Positions 27,301 to 37,553 of a DNA stretch of 64,000 nt are shown here, in pieces (the first letter of the stretch is position 1; every line of letters begins with the position of its first letter). The notes under the pieces are model-generated. The model searched no databases. It was not told the DNA's origin and saw nothing but the letters and a program-made list of their open reading frames with translations. The stretch spans positions 10,216,080-10,280,079 of the forward strand of contig NC_088646.1 in the NCBI RefSeq assembly GCF_964019385.1, written 5' to 3'. A program made the translations under genes and the position numbers. The DNA is from Sycon ciliatum. Its lineage: Eukaryota; Porifera; Calcarea; Leucosolenida; Sycettidae.

Positions 27301-30300
27301 GGACAATGCATCTCAGTTTCGGTTGGCTGCCACCACCTTTGACATCGGATGGCGCGAGGTCCTGAAAGACGAGTCTTTGCAGCAATACCTCTCCAGTCGG
27401 CAAGTACAATGGAGATTCACGACGGAATGCGCACCTTGGCAGGGTGGCGTATACGAACGGCTTATTGGAGTAGTGAAGCGCTGCGTGAGGAAGACAATTG
27501 GCAGAAGGCTGCTCACACAGGGCAAACTTACAACAATGTTGGCAGAGGTGGAGGCTATCGTCAACACGAGGCTGCGCCCTCTAACCTACGTCCCGGGTGG
27601 GGAAGACAGCCTGGATGGAGTGGTACTTACGCCAGCCCACTTCATTGCCAACGAACGCAGCCTTGGTATTCCAATCCCCTCTGCGACACTGGAGGACATC
27701 GACTTTGCACTACACCGAGATCCCGACGATGCAATTTGCATTGCATAGATCTCCTTTATGGCACACTTTCGATATGAGATATTGAGGAAGGGGAGAATTG
27801 ATAAGAAGAGCTTTTGTAGCTTTTGTTGTACTGGCTCCAGAACTAGTGAATAGCCTTCCAGTTGCCTTTTGTTCCTTTCACTATTAGTTTCGCTTGGATG
27901 ATAGCATTGTGGTGCTTCTCAATGCTCTTGCTGCATCTCTATTTAGCACTTAGTTCTGCTTCTTTTGGTGCGTGACGGACATTGTTCTACTATACAACAA
28001 TTGCGCGTGTATTATGTCCGTGTTGCAAGCTTTGTACGCTGCTCGTGTATAGCAGTTACATTTATCGATAGCAATAGCTGCTGCTCCTTTCCCTTCCGTA
28101 GCGTAGTGTAGAAAGTTACTAACCCCGCTGTCACACTATGAGTTTTCAGGCAGTTCTTTTTTACCTCAGCCGTGAGAGGTTTGCATTTTCTCTGCTTTCG
28201 CGATGAGTTGTCAAAGTTAGTTGACAATAAGAAAAGATCAACGTTGTCGTGTGAGTTTTTGTCGTGAGCAAACTGGGCTCCGGGTTCGTCATCATCACGC
28301 GCGGCGACGCGAAACATAGAAATAACTTGGTGTGGCCTAACAGTCAAGAACTGAAAGAGCGCAGAGAGTTATAAAGGAATGGCCAGCATACGCCTGCACA
28401 CCATTATGAGGGTACAAGCAAAGTGCGGAGTGCTCCCAACGTCCTGCACTGGAGCCATTCCAAGACCAACCACACTCTGACCAGTGCCCCCCCCCCCCCC
28501 CCCGTCCCCGTTCCCTGTCGTACCTTGAACATGATATGAATATGCGAACTGTCTGCACCAACACAAGTCACAGAATCCGTATCCGCGGGGTCGAGGAATA
28601 CCTGGAGAAAGGAGAGAGAAAACATCGCATCAGTGCCTGATATAATACACGAGATCTCAACTGAAACCTAAAGAAAGAAATTCAAATTCATAAGCTGTGC
28701 TGCCAAAATCCTTGATCGTGTATCAGAAACTGCAATTTTTATATTTCTAATGCCAAGATAGAAAGCAAACCGCCAAACCCCACAGTTTCAACAGGCGGTC
28801 TGTACACTGGAGATGTCTGATCAGATTCCAAAAATCTCCACCATCTTGGTTAGGCTAAATGTCCTGAATTTGAAGTTGAAAACTCGAAGGACGTCTCAAA
28901 TCAGATTGACGGTACCATTGCATGCGCACAGATTACTTATTACCTTGAGCGTTCTCAAGTTAACCGAGTTGTAGTGAAAGTGCTTTAGCTCATCCAGTTT
29001 AGGAAATTTGCTGATCCCAGATGCGATGCTACATAAGATGCAGACACGCGTACACACACACACACCACACACACACACACCACACACACACACACACGCA
29101 CACACACAAATCAAAGATACAAAAAACAGTTAGCAGAAAATTGCAGCATGGCTGTCTGTTTACTTCTCAACCCCAATAACATGCAGTGGTCCAAAGAGTC
29201 CAACTTTCCAGATCACTCACAGGCACAATGTGTCATGTGACAGCCCATTTCAGACACCCGGAAAACCAATATAGAAAGAAGGGTAACGCATCCCCATGCA
29301 AGTCAGCCCATGTTTAGACTCTCATCAAACATGTAGCACATGAGAATAACACATATCCATCAACATCAACACCAACACAACCAGGGCTAGAGATGGGATG
29401 GGATGGTGCTCATCATCACTGATTGTTCATGGACACAGGTGACATGCACACCTGCCGGCCATTTCAACAAGACACCTCCAATCTTACCAAAGCAAGCAGA
29501 GGGGAGGGACACGCGAACATCTGCAACACTGTTCTGACAGATTTGAACGAAACTCTCATCGCTCCAATCTCCTTTGCAATCCAAAACATGCAGGTGTCCT
29601 AACACATTGAAATTCATTCGCTTCATTTCACTCTACATAGAGTTCACCTACAGTTCATCTGGACATGGGCTAGAAGCAGCCTAGCGCAACATACACAACA
29701 GCAAAGCAGCAATACTACCACCCCAGCAGGCAGCAGCATAACTAACCCATTGTGTTCTGTCGCCATACTGACCACCACCATGTCATCAGCGCCATTGTGC
29801 AGCGGATGGTTGACATCAAACTGTGCACAGTAGGTAGACAGAACACCAGAAGAAGAGCTGAATTACATGACGTATTCGTGTTTACGGGTGTGTCAGGTCA
29901 GGCCGACACTAGGCATATGCGGATAATGTCGGCAGAAAAATTGGCAGAATTCGGTACTTTTTCTTGTAAGTTTCATGCATGTTTGGTATGTGAATAAAGA
30001 AATGGAGCAGAATTCGAGGAATTGCCCGCCATAAGGTTTGTATGGTTCTGCCAATTTCACTGCTTTTCGAGCAGAATCTGCCAACTTTTCGAGCATTATC
30101 CGCACACCCCTAGCCGACACAAACCCAGGTGACTGCTATGCACACATAGTCATAATGTTACGACTACCTTGTTCACATCTCTCATACTGCGCATGCGTAA
30201 TGAAACATGGTCTTTCTTCTTGTGCAGCCGCAGATGTCGAATGCAAAAAGTGGTATAGTGAATCATGCATTACAGAGAGACATTGCTTTAACCACACGTC

Positions 30301-30961
30301 ATTGTTCGAACAAAAGGAAACATTGCGTTTTCACAGAATTATCCGAGTGAAATAAGACAACGGAAAGATGTGCATTGTCACAGAGCCAAAAGTCCTGCTA
30401 AATACCAGTGCATTATCTTACATCTGAGTTTGATGATACCTGACTGCTTGGAGTGCCGTCAAAGGACCCAGCTTCAGAGCCACGGTCGACTGGCAGCCGG
30501 CGGATCTTTCCACCAAAGCTGATACCCTGCGCGCTAACAATATCAATGCAAAAAAGTACACCGAAAAAAAGAATATAAATATACGCATCATCAATGTGAT
30601 CTGCGTAGTAAACTACCCGTATAGACAAAAGGTCGAAGGGACAGATGCGACTGCTATCCCATTTTAACAAAAAGATTGCAAACCCAAAATGTGCCATACC
30701 AATAGTGCAAGAAACAAGATTCGGATCAGGGACACATACTGCGTAAACCTTGACAGAGATCACAGTCAATTCAAGACAATTGTCTCCCTTTTCACATCCA
30801 ACCTTGAACCAGGTGCAAAAGAAGCTTTGCCGCGTTCTCCCATCTCCCGAAACGTACATACAGTCCCACAGACAGAGCAACGCCACTGCCAATCATACAT
30901 ACTGCTCTCATCATATTGGGGCCATGCTTACAAAACCACAGCGTTTGTATTTATGCCAACA

Positions 30962-30997
<36 letters not shown>

Positions 30998-31506
30998 TAT
31001 GCACTCTCTCTCAAGAGAAGCACGCAAATCTGCAAATGCACTGGATGTGCACCCACAGATTTTCTCTTTATAGCAATGATAGCGGATCTGATTCTGATTG
31101 AAACAGATCAAGACAAGCGCCAGGTAACTGTCTAATCCACACAACTGGCGAAGCCATGTGAATTGACCCCCCAATGCACACCTGGTCTACACCACACGGA
31201 GTACATCGGAATAGGACGGCCAAGACAGCTACCTATGCACCCTACACTTGCTGGGGTAACCAGTATAGACAGCACGCTGCTTTGATAAAAGCAGACACTA
31301 GATGCACTGGTACCTTGAAGTGAAATTGGAGTTATTCTACCAACCAGCCTTGGCAACTGGGTACTGGGACGCACACACACATGCACACGCGCACGCGCGC
31401 GCGCGCGCACACACACACACACTCTCCAACACCACTTACATTCCATTTCCACCCCCTCCAGCACCAGATCCCGATACTGGCTGTCCACCACGAATGTCTG
31501 TCTCGC
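14554..31506 (-). CDS. ARHGAP32: PX-SH3-RhoGAP protein (ARHGAP32/33 type), 18 exons
   Basis: Exons in transcript order: 31440-31506, 30440-30526, 28944-29028, 28524-28601, 24476-24558, 23949-24123, 23414-23536, 22388-22465, 21987-22065, 21709-21799, 21332-21387, 20488-20590, 20184-20288, 19281-19329, 19002-19084, 18557-18664, 17831-18077 and 14554-17427. Every junction has AG/GT borders and matching phase, and the coding sum (4,571 nt) stays in one frame for about 1,522 residues. The first exon here begins in phase 1, so at least one 5' exon is missing. Domain order is PX (about 65-190), SH3 (about 213-270), RhoGAP (about 316-500) and a 960-residue disordered tail. That order is specific to ARHGAP32 (RICS) and ARHGAP33 (TCGAP/SNX26), which stimulate GTP hydrolysis by Rho-family GTPases at membranes. 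The two N-terminal exons are less certain than the rest. Confidence 0.9.
17449..17484. repeat. (CA)n, UG on the sense strand, by a 3' splice site
   Basis: About 18 CA units ending some 22 bp before the acceptor of the last RhoGAP exon. A C10-11 tract lies nearby at 17560-17571. Confidence 0.95.
17831..21387 (-). CDS. ARHGAP32: RhoGAP domain exons
   Basis: Exons 21332-21387, 20488-20590, 20184-20288, 19281-19329, 19002-19084, 18557-18664 and 17831-18077. Recognisable blocks in order are DRLFGGDLGAHV, VEKHGVVVGIYRLNG (carrying the catalytic arginine finger), VSSLCKLYFRELPNPLLTYD (the conserved Lys and the LPxPL motif), LAKLPPPHL, and MHARNLSIVWAPNLL (conserved Asn). All residues known to matter for GAP activity are present, so the domain should be active; which GTPase it prefers cannot be read from the sequence. 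The last exon of this group adds a WLIERVDWFF helix and then an acidic, Pro-rich linker. Confidence 0.93.
18863..18910. repeat. (GA)n microsatellite
   Basis: A pure GA run followed by GA-rich sequence and a G14 tract at about 18954-18967, inside a RhoGAP intron near the donor at 19002. Confidence 0.95.
21709..23536 (-). CDS. ARHGAP32: SH3 domain exons and linker
   Basis: Exons 23414-23536, 22388-22465, 21987-22065 and 21709-21799. They encode ARVIRPFQSSQPDELPLA, then VGTIVSIIDMPPPGVSQWW, RGKKGLK and VGFFPQECVELI. This is a full SH3 fold with the ALYDY-equivalent strand, the WW of the ligand pocket and the closing P-Y-equivalent strand. The IIDMPPP insertion in the RT/n-Src region is characteristic of the ARHGAP32/33 subfamily. 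The exon at 21709-21799 encodes a Ser/Lys-rich linker (KPSLPSHVSSSRDSLARP) to the RhoGAP domain. Confidence 0.92.
22470..22706. repeat. (CA)n next to the SH3 exon acceptor
   Basis: About 235 bp of CA with a few T and G interruptions. On the transcribed (minus) strand it is a long UG run that reaches within a few bases of the acceptor of exon 22388-22465, replacing a normal polypyrimidine tract. Confidence 0.97.
23949..29028 (-). CDS. ARHGAP32: PX domain exons
   Basis: Exons 28944-29028 (FPKLDELKHFHYNSVNL), 28524-28601, 24476-24558 (VEVYSNGSWWFVYRGYDDF) and 23949-24123 (QYLHHLL, INCASILEWFE). The strand pattern and the R-x-Y-D/E-D-F block fit a PX lipid-binding domain of the divergent ARHGAP32/33 kind. 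The canonical basic phosphoinositide pocket looks weak, so lipid binding is uncertain. The intron between 28524 and 24558 is nearly 4 kb and contains the nested transposons at 24716-28337. Confidence 0.88.
24219..24302. repeat. (GT)n microsatellite
   Basis: About 42 GT units in the intron between exons 24476-24558 and 23949-24123. This one reads AC on the sense strand, the opposite of the other intronic runs of this gene. Confidence 0.97.
25261..25759 (+). repeat. 5' LTR of the BEL/Pao element
   Basis: A 499-bp LTR with TG...CA ends. It differs from the 3' LTR at two C/T sites near positions 25 and 61. Confidence 0.92.
25812..26629 (+). pseudogene. gag-like region with frame change
   Basis: A first frame (25812-26126) opens with an acidic, Gln/Ser/Glu-rich N-terminus, and a second frame (from about 26072) carries a coiled-coil-like segment (KEMNELERSYERAEGTITDL). 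The frames overlap by about 55 bp, so a frameshift probably splits one original gag. A run resembling the end of a pol product follows (WWPGHVDSNELSAGP). No CCHC zinc knuckle is visible. Confidence 0.6.
26511..27158 (+). pseudogene. BEL/Pao integrase C-terminal part plus DUF5641-like domain
   Basis: The recognisable part begins at IHWQFNPPAAPHFGGSFE, in the second half of the integrase core. It continues through INSRPLTYQS and TPLAPNHFLFGQ into the DUF5641-type tail (RRWRRVQELVRHFWERW, GDVMLLLSPDKPRGHWPLAR) found at the end of BEL/Pao polyproteins. The N-terminal half of the integrase and all upstream pol domains are gone. The frame is intact to its stop. Confidence 0.85.
27281..27748 (+). 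pseudogene. second BEL/Pao integrase fragment, different lineage
   Basis: It starts near the second catalytic Asp (LLLSDNASQF), runs through WRFTTECAPWQGGVYERLIG (the catalytic Glu region) to IVNTRLRPLTY and LTPAHFI, then stops before the DUF5641 domain. It overlaps in domain coverage with the preceding fragment but is clearly divergent from it. It is therefore a piece of another BEL/Pao lineage, captured between the first pol end and the purine tract. Confidence 0.8.
27799..28297 (+). repeat. 3' LTR of the BEL/Pao element
   Basis: The same length as the 5' LTR and preceded directly by the purine tract. It is followed by the CGCGC duplication (28298-28302). Confidence 0.92.
29050..29108. repeat. 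CA-rich microsatellite
   Basis: CA blocks broken by CACCAC. It reads UG on the sense strand and ends about 20 bp from the acceptor of exon 28944-29028. Confidence 0.92.
29910..30112. mobile_element. hAT-like MITE, 203 bp
   Basis: Exact 8-bp target duplication GCCGACAC (29902-29909 and 30113-30120). Inverted ends TAGGCATATGCGGATAATG and TAGGGGTGTGCGGATAATG. Internal TTGGCAGAATT motifs recur in both directions. Related decayed copies are visible near 48713-48895 and 63380-63410. It sits in a RhoGAP intron. Confidence 0.85.
30440..31506 (-). CDS. ARHGAP32: putative N-terminal exons of the RhoGAP gene
   Basis: Exon 31440-31506 (acceptor gttcttcttag, donor GGAAT|gtaagt) and exon 30440-30526 (acceptor gcgcgcag, donor GTCAG|gtatca). 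They connect in phase with each other and with the PX exon at 29028. They encode a Gly/Ser-rich, probably disordered stretch. Their support is splice sites and phase only, with no sequence similarity that I can judge. Confidence 0.45.
30960..31421. repeat. two CA/CG microsatellites flanking a RhoGAP donor region
   Basis: (CA)16 lies at 30960-30992. A CA/CGCG block lies at 31371-31421, just inside the intron after the donor at 31440. Both read UG (or GCGC) on the sense strand. Confidence 0.9.
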
Positions 31507-34500
31507 CTAAGAAGAACAAAAGAACACACACACACACGTTCACAAAACACAAATATAAATGAAACACGATAGGGAAACTTGTCAATCCCGACCAAACTCA
31601 AGCAACTCCAGGCTTGCGATAGAATGTCCAAAGCACATTCGGACACAATGTGGTTCTAGTAGCTGAAACCAGGTGGTTTCTTCACGGAGTTTTATTTGCA
31701 CATGTACTTCTTCCGCGCAGTATATTTCCCCGCACAATCAGTGCCCACATTGAGACAAGCTTTAGTGTAAAGGGGTATAACACTCAGTCTGAACACACCG
31801 ACTCGCAATGGTCTCTGCTGTGAAGAAAATAAAAAATAAAACTCCGCTCTGATACCAAATTTTCAGGTCTGGCCCATGATCAGGTTGTACAATTTAAACT
31901 GAAGGCATACAAACAAGAAAGTCATGTTCTCGTTCTGTTTTTCTGGGTTTCCTCTCTTTCTGTGGCTCTCCCATCTATTACCTTTTTCCTTCCGTTTTTT
32001 TTGTCAGTTCTAATTTTATTATACCTTTTCACTGATGGTCCTTTAACACCGTCTTTTTCTAGCAAAAATACCGTCAGCAAGGCTTTTTATTGTGTTTATT
32101 TTGCCGGTAAAAGAGGCCTGTCCATACGTGGATGTCGCTCGTACTTCTACAAGAAAAGAAGTATAAACCATGACGTGTAATAGAGCAGTGAATGGTGATG
32201 AGAAATGTGTCAGCTTGTGTGCAACTAACTTAGGTGTGGAGAATAAGATAGCTCGTTACACGCACACACAGTTACTCGTATTATCGTGCCATCAAGTGCA
32301 ACATGAATGAACACTGCTTCACATATACAGCGTTTGGCGAGGGACGACTGGGTGGAGAAAATCGACGCACCGGTGATGTGTGTAGAGGAGCAAACTTGAT
32401 GTAGACGGCGTTGTACTTGGTGATCTCTCCAATGGCGTGTCCGGCAATGTGTCTCCCCCTTTGTTTTCACATTAATGGCTCCAGCTCCCCACCAATACAA
32501 GCACAGTTTCGCAATTCTCTCCCCCCTTACTTTCCACGAGTTCTCTTACTCTCCACATGCACACCTCAGTAACACCCTATACTTTCTCATCATCATCAAT
32601 TCATTCACTGCTCTCTTACACATCACGGTTTGCATTTCTTGGCTGTATGCCTTTAGTTTGCTAGCACAGTAAGCACAGCCTGAAGCTCTCTACACAATAC
32701 AACACAGTAATATTTCCCTGACAGCGTGCGGCACGGTGGAAGAGGTACGCTGAGAAACAGTACGTCTTGATTGCAGTGCAACCATTCTTTTAAGGTTGGC
32801 AGGGTCACGGCCTATGTGACCATCCGGACCGGTTTTTACTTTTGTGTGCGTGTTCGTCCTGACCACAGGCCGCCTTGCCTACAGGGTGAACTACACACAC
32901 GATGGCATGGACAAGTGTGACGTTGTGTGACTGATTGAAGCAGCATACATCCGATGACGTTCTACACATCAGTTAGTTTCTTGCGCCAAAAGACATGACT
33001 GTATAACTTGACAAATCCGGCAAGGTGAGAATTATCTCCGCACCACGCAAGCGACTGCCTCCACTGACTGTTACAATGCGACAAGCAAAGAGGGTGTACA
33101 CATAGCAAGACGTCCATGGGTGACATCGTGGCTGCATACCAATGCTGTGAACTGAATTCTGGCATGCCCTATCATGTACCAGTATGGGGGGAGGGGGGCA
33201 CGACCCAGAATTTTTCACACCATCACACCTTGTACACCCCCTCAACCCCCCCTCTCTCTCTCTCCACACACACACGCCATACATGGATGCCGCAATGACA
33301 CTAGGACACGCATGACGTAGTCATTGCTCACTTGAATAATTGAAACTCTGGATGATGGGTAAAAGCATTCCGTGTTAGTGTGTTGGTGCTACAGTCAGTC
33401 AGTGTTCAGTAAGCTTACACTGTTACAGAAGAGAAACTGGATGTTTCCTACACGTATGACTGTATTCTAGTTGTACTGCACATAGTCATAGGGTCGTAAA
33501 ACTACTTGTTGTACAGTTGTATTGCAAGGAAAACGAATTCACGACATGATGTACGATGGGACAGACACGAATTCACGATCGACATCAATCATGATCATTC
33601 CAGGGCATGGTCGAAAAGGAAGGTTAGGATTGGTTAGGATAAGGAGTCAGAAAAAGAAACGCTCGAGCTGCTGTAATTAATTCATGAAAGGAGACCGCTA
33701 TTTCACCGGCATTTACAGTAAAATAAATCGGCTGGCATCGGCTTCGAGTACGAGTGCTGTGCTTGGTGCAAGATTATGTTCCACGAAATACAAACAGCGG
33801 AAACAACTGCACGCACTCAGTGAAAAGTTGAACTGATTTTATTCCAGAAACATTGGGCAAAGGAGGCGAAGGCGCTAGTAATGAAGCATCTGGCGCAACC
33901 AAGTGCATTCAAGGCGCTCACTTCAAAGCTCCCCGAGCGTAACACTAACTGAGGGCGAGGCCATCTATCCCACTAGTACTAAACTCTAAAGAGACCGAAC
34001 TGCAAAGGCAACCACGCAAATCTACTTGCTAGCGCAACACTAGCTAGCCGCGGTGGGCAGCCTCAGCTGCAAGCGAAACGGCTACATCAAATCGGTAGAA
34101 TGCTGGCTGGCCGCCTTGCAGAAGCCGAGAAGGCCACAGCACAGGAGCAAAACAGACCCAACGCTGCCCACTCGGTCACCTTCTGGACAGCTCCGTGACG
34201 GCGCAGTGTCAACGACTTCGATTCAGTTTGAACGACGTCCATGCCGGTCATGTCAGCAGCGCCAACTCTGCTGACCACTGCGCACACAAACTACCACTGA
34301 ACGCATCAGGCAGGCAGCAAAACAATGCCACTGCACTGCCACTACATTGCCACAGAACGCTAGTAATTCCCCCTGGCCAGCACAGTCCCAGAACATGGGC
34401 ACCGACAAAATCGATCGCCTCAGACTTCTCGTCCTGGTTATTTCGCCATCATTAATTAACAGGCTACTCTGGGAAAGCAAGTGCACACCACCCAAACGGT

Positions 34501-35520
34501 TAGTCCGACCGACAAGATCATCCAACGTGCACCCTCGAAGGCTAAAGAAGTGTGAATGTAGCCAGTGTGAAGAATACAGCGCGGATAGTGACCAAATCTC
34601 ATTCAAAAACCAGCTAACTACTTACTTCGTGACAGAACGCGACGTACACCCCCACATGATCCAGACTTGGACGCGTGACAAGTGAAAGAACGCAAAGAGA
34701 ACGGCGGCTCGACACTCCACTATTAAAAATTATTTTACTTCTCAAGACTAGCGAGACGCAATGATGCTAAACAGACGTAATGCAAGGGTACCATCGACAA
34801 GAAACGAAGCGGGCGGAAAGGATACGAAACTTCTCACACGCAAGCACGAGTAGCGTAGGCACTCGACACAAGGGATTCTTGTCCAACACAATCAAGGTAT
34901 AGCAGAACAAACATGCCACCAACATGCGGGACAGACTTCACAAATTCACTGATAACACTAGCAGTGCTTACTTTGGAGAGTGGCTAGCCTATCATTCTTT
35001 GGCAGATTGGCCAAGGTCGGATCGTACGCTGTCCAACGCGATATTGTCCCATGTTGCGGGCTGGGTTTTGGCCATCTAACATCCTCAGCGGCTGCGTCAT
35101 GGCTGAAACGCCATTTCGGCAAGCAACCAGGCTGCACTGGCGCAGAATCCATCCGCACTGGGCCGCCGTTCCTCGCCAGCTCGAAGCTTCAAGCGACTCA
35201 GTATTCTTCTTGGCAGCAACACGTATTCCAAACAAGCTACACCAGTCCCACCATTCAACGGAAACGAAAAAAACAACGGCCTGTTTTTGCTCAACGAAGC
35301 ACCACTTCATACACGAAAAGTACACGGAGCAGAGCGATTACTAAAATCACACACATTATAACACGGGCACACAAATGTCAGTGATACACACATGCACAGA
35401 CTCATGTCATGAGCTCAGTACAGACTAGACTGTCAGTCACAGACTCACAGCCGGGCCTGGGATCGGAGAGGAGTAGAGTCACAACGACAGCACTCCACCA
35501 CCAGGCACCACTGCACTAGC
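31507..35520. other. upstream of RhoGAP, no exon assigned
   Basis: The missing 5' exon(s) and promoter of the RhoGAP gene probably lie here. I found no exon with both splice sites and phase that I trust. ORFs of 100-134 codons at 34253-34685 and 34980-35384 overlap on opposite strands and have no domain. Short CT and C-rich runs occur near 33230-33260. Confidence 0.4.
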
Positions 35521-35716
35521 TAGTACTAGTAGTAGTAGTAACCGCACTACCACTGACAGACTCAGTAGACTCTACCAGTTCTGAATCTGATCGTAGTTCT
35601 ACTAGTAGTAGTAGATCTACTACTTCTAGTACTAGTACTAGTACTAGTAGTAGTAGTACTAGCAGTAGATCTACTGGTAGTAGATCTATCCGAGTCTGAT
35701 CTGATCTGATAATTAT
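35521..35716. repeat. ACTAGT/AGATCT-rich palindromic tract
   Basis: Dense, irregular repetition of ACTAGT, AGTAGT, AGATCTACT and GATCTGATCT. It is self-complementary at many registers and may fold strongly as single-stranded DNA. It does not look coding. Confidence 0.7.
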
Positions 35717-35836
35717 GAACTCAGCCTCAGCCTTCAGCCTAGCCTGCCTCAGGTCAGTCAGGTCGGGAAGTCCACCGGCGTGACCATGGTGACTGCTACG
35801 GCGCGCCGCACCCCGGCGAGTCTGCCAATGACAATG

Positions 35837-36431
35837 CGTTTGGTTGGGCATTTTGTCTAGTACCAGAGGCTGAGATCACACTCACCACCGCCGCACCGGT
35901 GCACCGCGGTGGTTTTCCAGAAATGAGTAGAAGCAAAAAACCACACTCGCAGCCACAATAGATAATAGCCGAAAAACATCCAAATCAGAATGTAAATGAC
36001 AACCATTCAGGAATGGGAATGGGTAAGAATCACCTGACCAAACAAACGCGCCAGAATCAACTAGGAATCACCTGGCATGACAATTCCGTGGTGTTGTTGC
36101 GGAACGGAGGCTCTCTTCTATTTTACCCGACTCTTAGTTTCCTTGAGAGAGTCAAGGTACATGTACTTCTGAGTGCATGACTTGAGGCACTTGAACCTGA
36201 TGCTACATGTACACGTACATTGTTTGGGTCGTGGCAACCATTATCATTTTTGATTCCGGAATGAGAATGCTCATTCCTGAGCATGTTAGGTGGAATGATG
36301 ATTCTCCAAAAAGAATCAAGTTCAGCGATTCCCATTCTGGAATGGGACCAACCTAACGCACTTTTTTGACCAACCAAACAGGCGAGAATGATTCCGAGTG
36401 ATTCCCATTTGGGAATGTGACCAACCAAACG
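35837..36431. mobile_element. possible GTTTGGTTGG-ended MITE cluster
   Basis: It starts CGTTTGGTTGG and ends CCAACCAAACG, with three further GACCAACC/GACCAAAC sites inside and many GGAATG/CATTCC inverted copies. The termini resemble the element at 439-831. I cannot find a convincing target duplication, so this may be several overlapping decayed elements. Confidence 0.4.
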
Positions 36432-37204
36432 TAACCTCAGCCTAACACTAACACTAGTAAACAGGCAGAGGGCTAGGGGTGAGAGCCAGAGACTAGAGAA
36501 GTAAGAGAGGGCTCACCCGCGCCCTCAGACTGAATACAGTGGCTAGATCCTCACCCATTCGGACAGGGTAGAATTGTTGTGATGCCATGCAGTGCGCCGC
36601 AGCAGTCACGGAGTGGACTTTTTGTTGACGGGTCTGGGCTGCTAAGCAACTTTAAATTAAATCAAGTACCAAGCTCGTCGCCATTCACCCGGCTTTCTAT
36701 GGAACATAATCATAGTTCTTCCAGCTACATTGGACATGCACTCAGTCCCCGAACAGCTACTGTTTCGATCCTGAAAGTTGTAGCCTGCAGGCACGGTGAC
36801 CAGGCGACTGGTGTACGCACGAGCACGTGATCGCTCCATCGCAGCCTTTTCGGACCAAAACCAGTTGACTCAGCGTCCAAAAGACTACAGTCTGTATCGG
36901 CTATAGAGTGACCGGATATAAGAATATATCGGCTACAGTGATATTGGTACGAAATATCAAAATCATAACGTATTTTATCCAGTAAAAATATCACTATAAC
37001 CAATATTATCGGATGTAATGATTTATACCCAGCTCATATTAACCCCCACTAATTCCTGTGATCTATAACTGGTGAATATATCTCCATATTCACCACTTTA
37101 ACTTTGCTATATTACCCACTTAGAGGTTGTAACTTTTCAACTTTCAAGGGACTTAGAAATTTTCTCTCCAATTGAAAAAGAAAAAAAATTGAAGAGAAGA
37201 AAGA

Positions 37205-37275
37205 AGTTTCAGCAGGAATCGAACCTGTAACCATAAGATTCCCAAGCACCTATCTTGACCACCCAGCCACCAGGA
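37205..37275 (-). tRNA. tRNA-like sequence or SINE head
   Basis: On the minus strand, TGGCTGGGTGGTCAAG resembles an A box and GGTTCGATTCC is a perfect B box, with tRNA-like spacing. The acceptor stem is not paired and the anticodon loop is too long, so I read it as a tRNA-derived pseudogene or SINE promoter rather than a functional tRNA. Confidence 0.4.
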
Positions 37276-37413
37276 TGATGATGCATATGTTGGTTGAAAG
37301 ATAGGTCTTAGGTCTGGAACACGCAATGCTACCTACACATAATAGTATACTATAGTATATCGAGATACTAAAATAGCTATTTCGGACCAGTATTTCAGGC
37401 CAAAAACGAAGCT

Positions 37414-37553
37414 AGGTATAAATAGAATAAACACCTCTGTCTTGTGTTTATGGGAATATAAACACTGTCTATAAAAACCGAGGCGTAGCCGAGGTTTTTA
37501 TAGCAGTGTTTATATTCCCATCAACACTACGACATCGGTGTTTATTCTATACA
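37414..37553. repeat. fold-back hairpin, ~140 bp
   Basis: The arms pair ATGGGAATATAAACACTG with its complement, then CTATAAAAACCGAGGC with GCCGAGGTTTTTATAG around a tiny loop. Outer arms AATAAACACC and GGTGTTTATT extend it. It resembles the hairpin core of the element at 53560-53979 in design but not in sequence. Confidence 0.8.

Larger units (their letters stand above)
25261..28297 (+). mobile_element. recent non-autonomous BEL/Pao LTR retrotransposon
   Basis: Two 499-bp direct repeats (25261-25759 and 27799-28297) begin TG and end CA and differ at only two positions that I can see. The 5-bp target duplication CGCGC flanks the whole. A possible primer-binding site starting TGGTAGCAGACC follows the 5' LTR, and a purine tract (GAGGAAGGGGAGAA) precedes the 3' LTR. 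The 2-kb interior carries a gag-like region and two separate integrase fragments, but no protease, reverse transcriptase or RNase H, so it must have moved in trans. It is antisense to the host gene. Confidence 0.93.
24716..28337. mobile_element. Harbinger-like TIR element, split by an LTR insertion
   Basis: Inverted ends start GGCCACACCAAGTTCATTCT on the left and GGCCACACCAAGTTATTTCT on the right (reverse complemented), continuing ATGTTTCGCGTCG. TAA flanks both sides (24713-24715 and 28338-28340), as for PIF/Harbinger. Without the BEL element the unit is about 580 bp, close to the 568-bp relative at 54149-54716, which shares GGCCA.CC and GTTTCG.GTC in the same positions. It holds a short plus ORF (24822-25088) with no transposase features. 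It lies in a RhoGAP intron. Confidence 0.8.

Noticed and set aside
34253-35384. Overlapping 100-134 codon ORFs on both strands
   Set aside because: No domain, no splice borders, and the opposite-strand frames are equally long, as expected by chance in GC-balanced DNA.
37205-37275. Functional tRNA gene
   Set aside because: A and B boxes are present, but the acceptor stem does not pair and the anticodon loop is oversized; kept only as tRNA-like.
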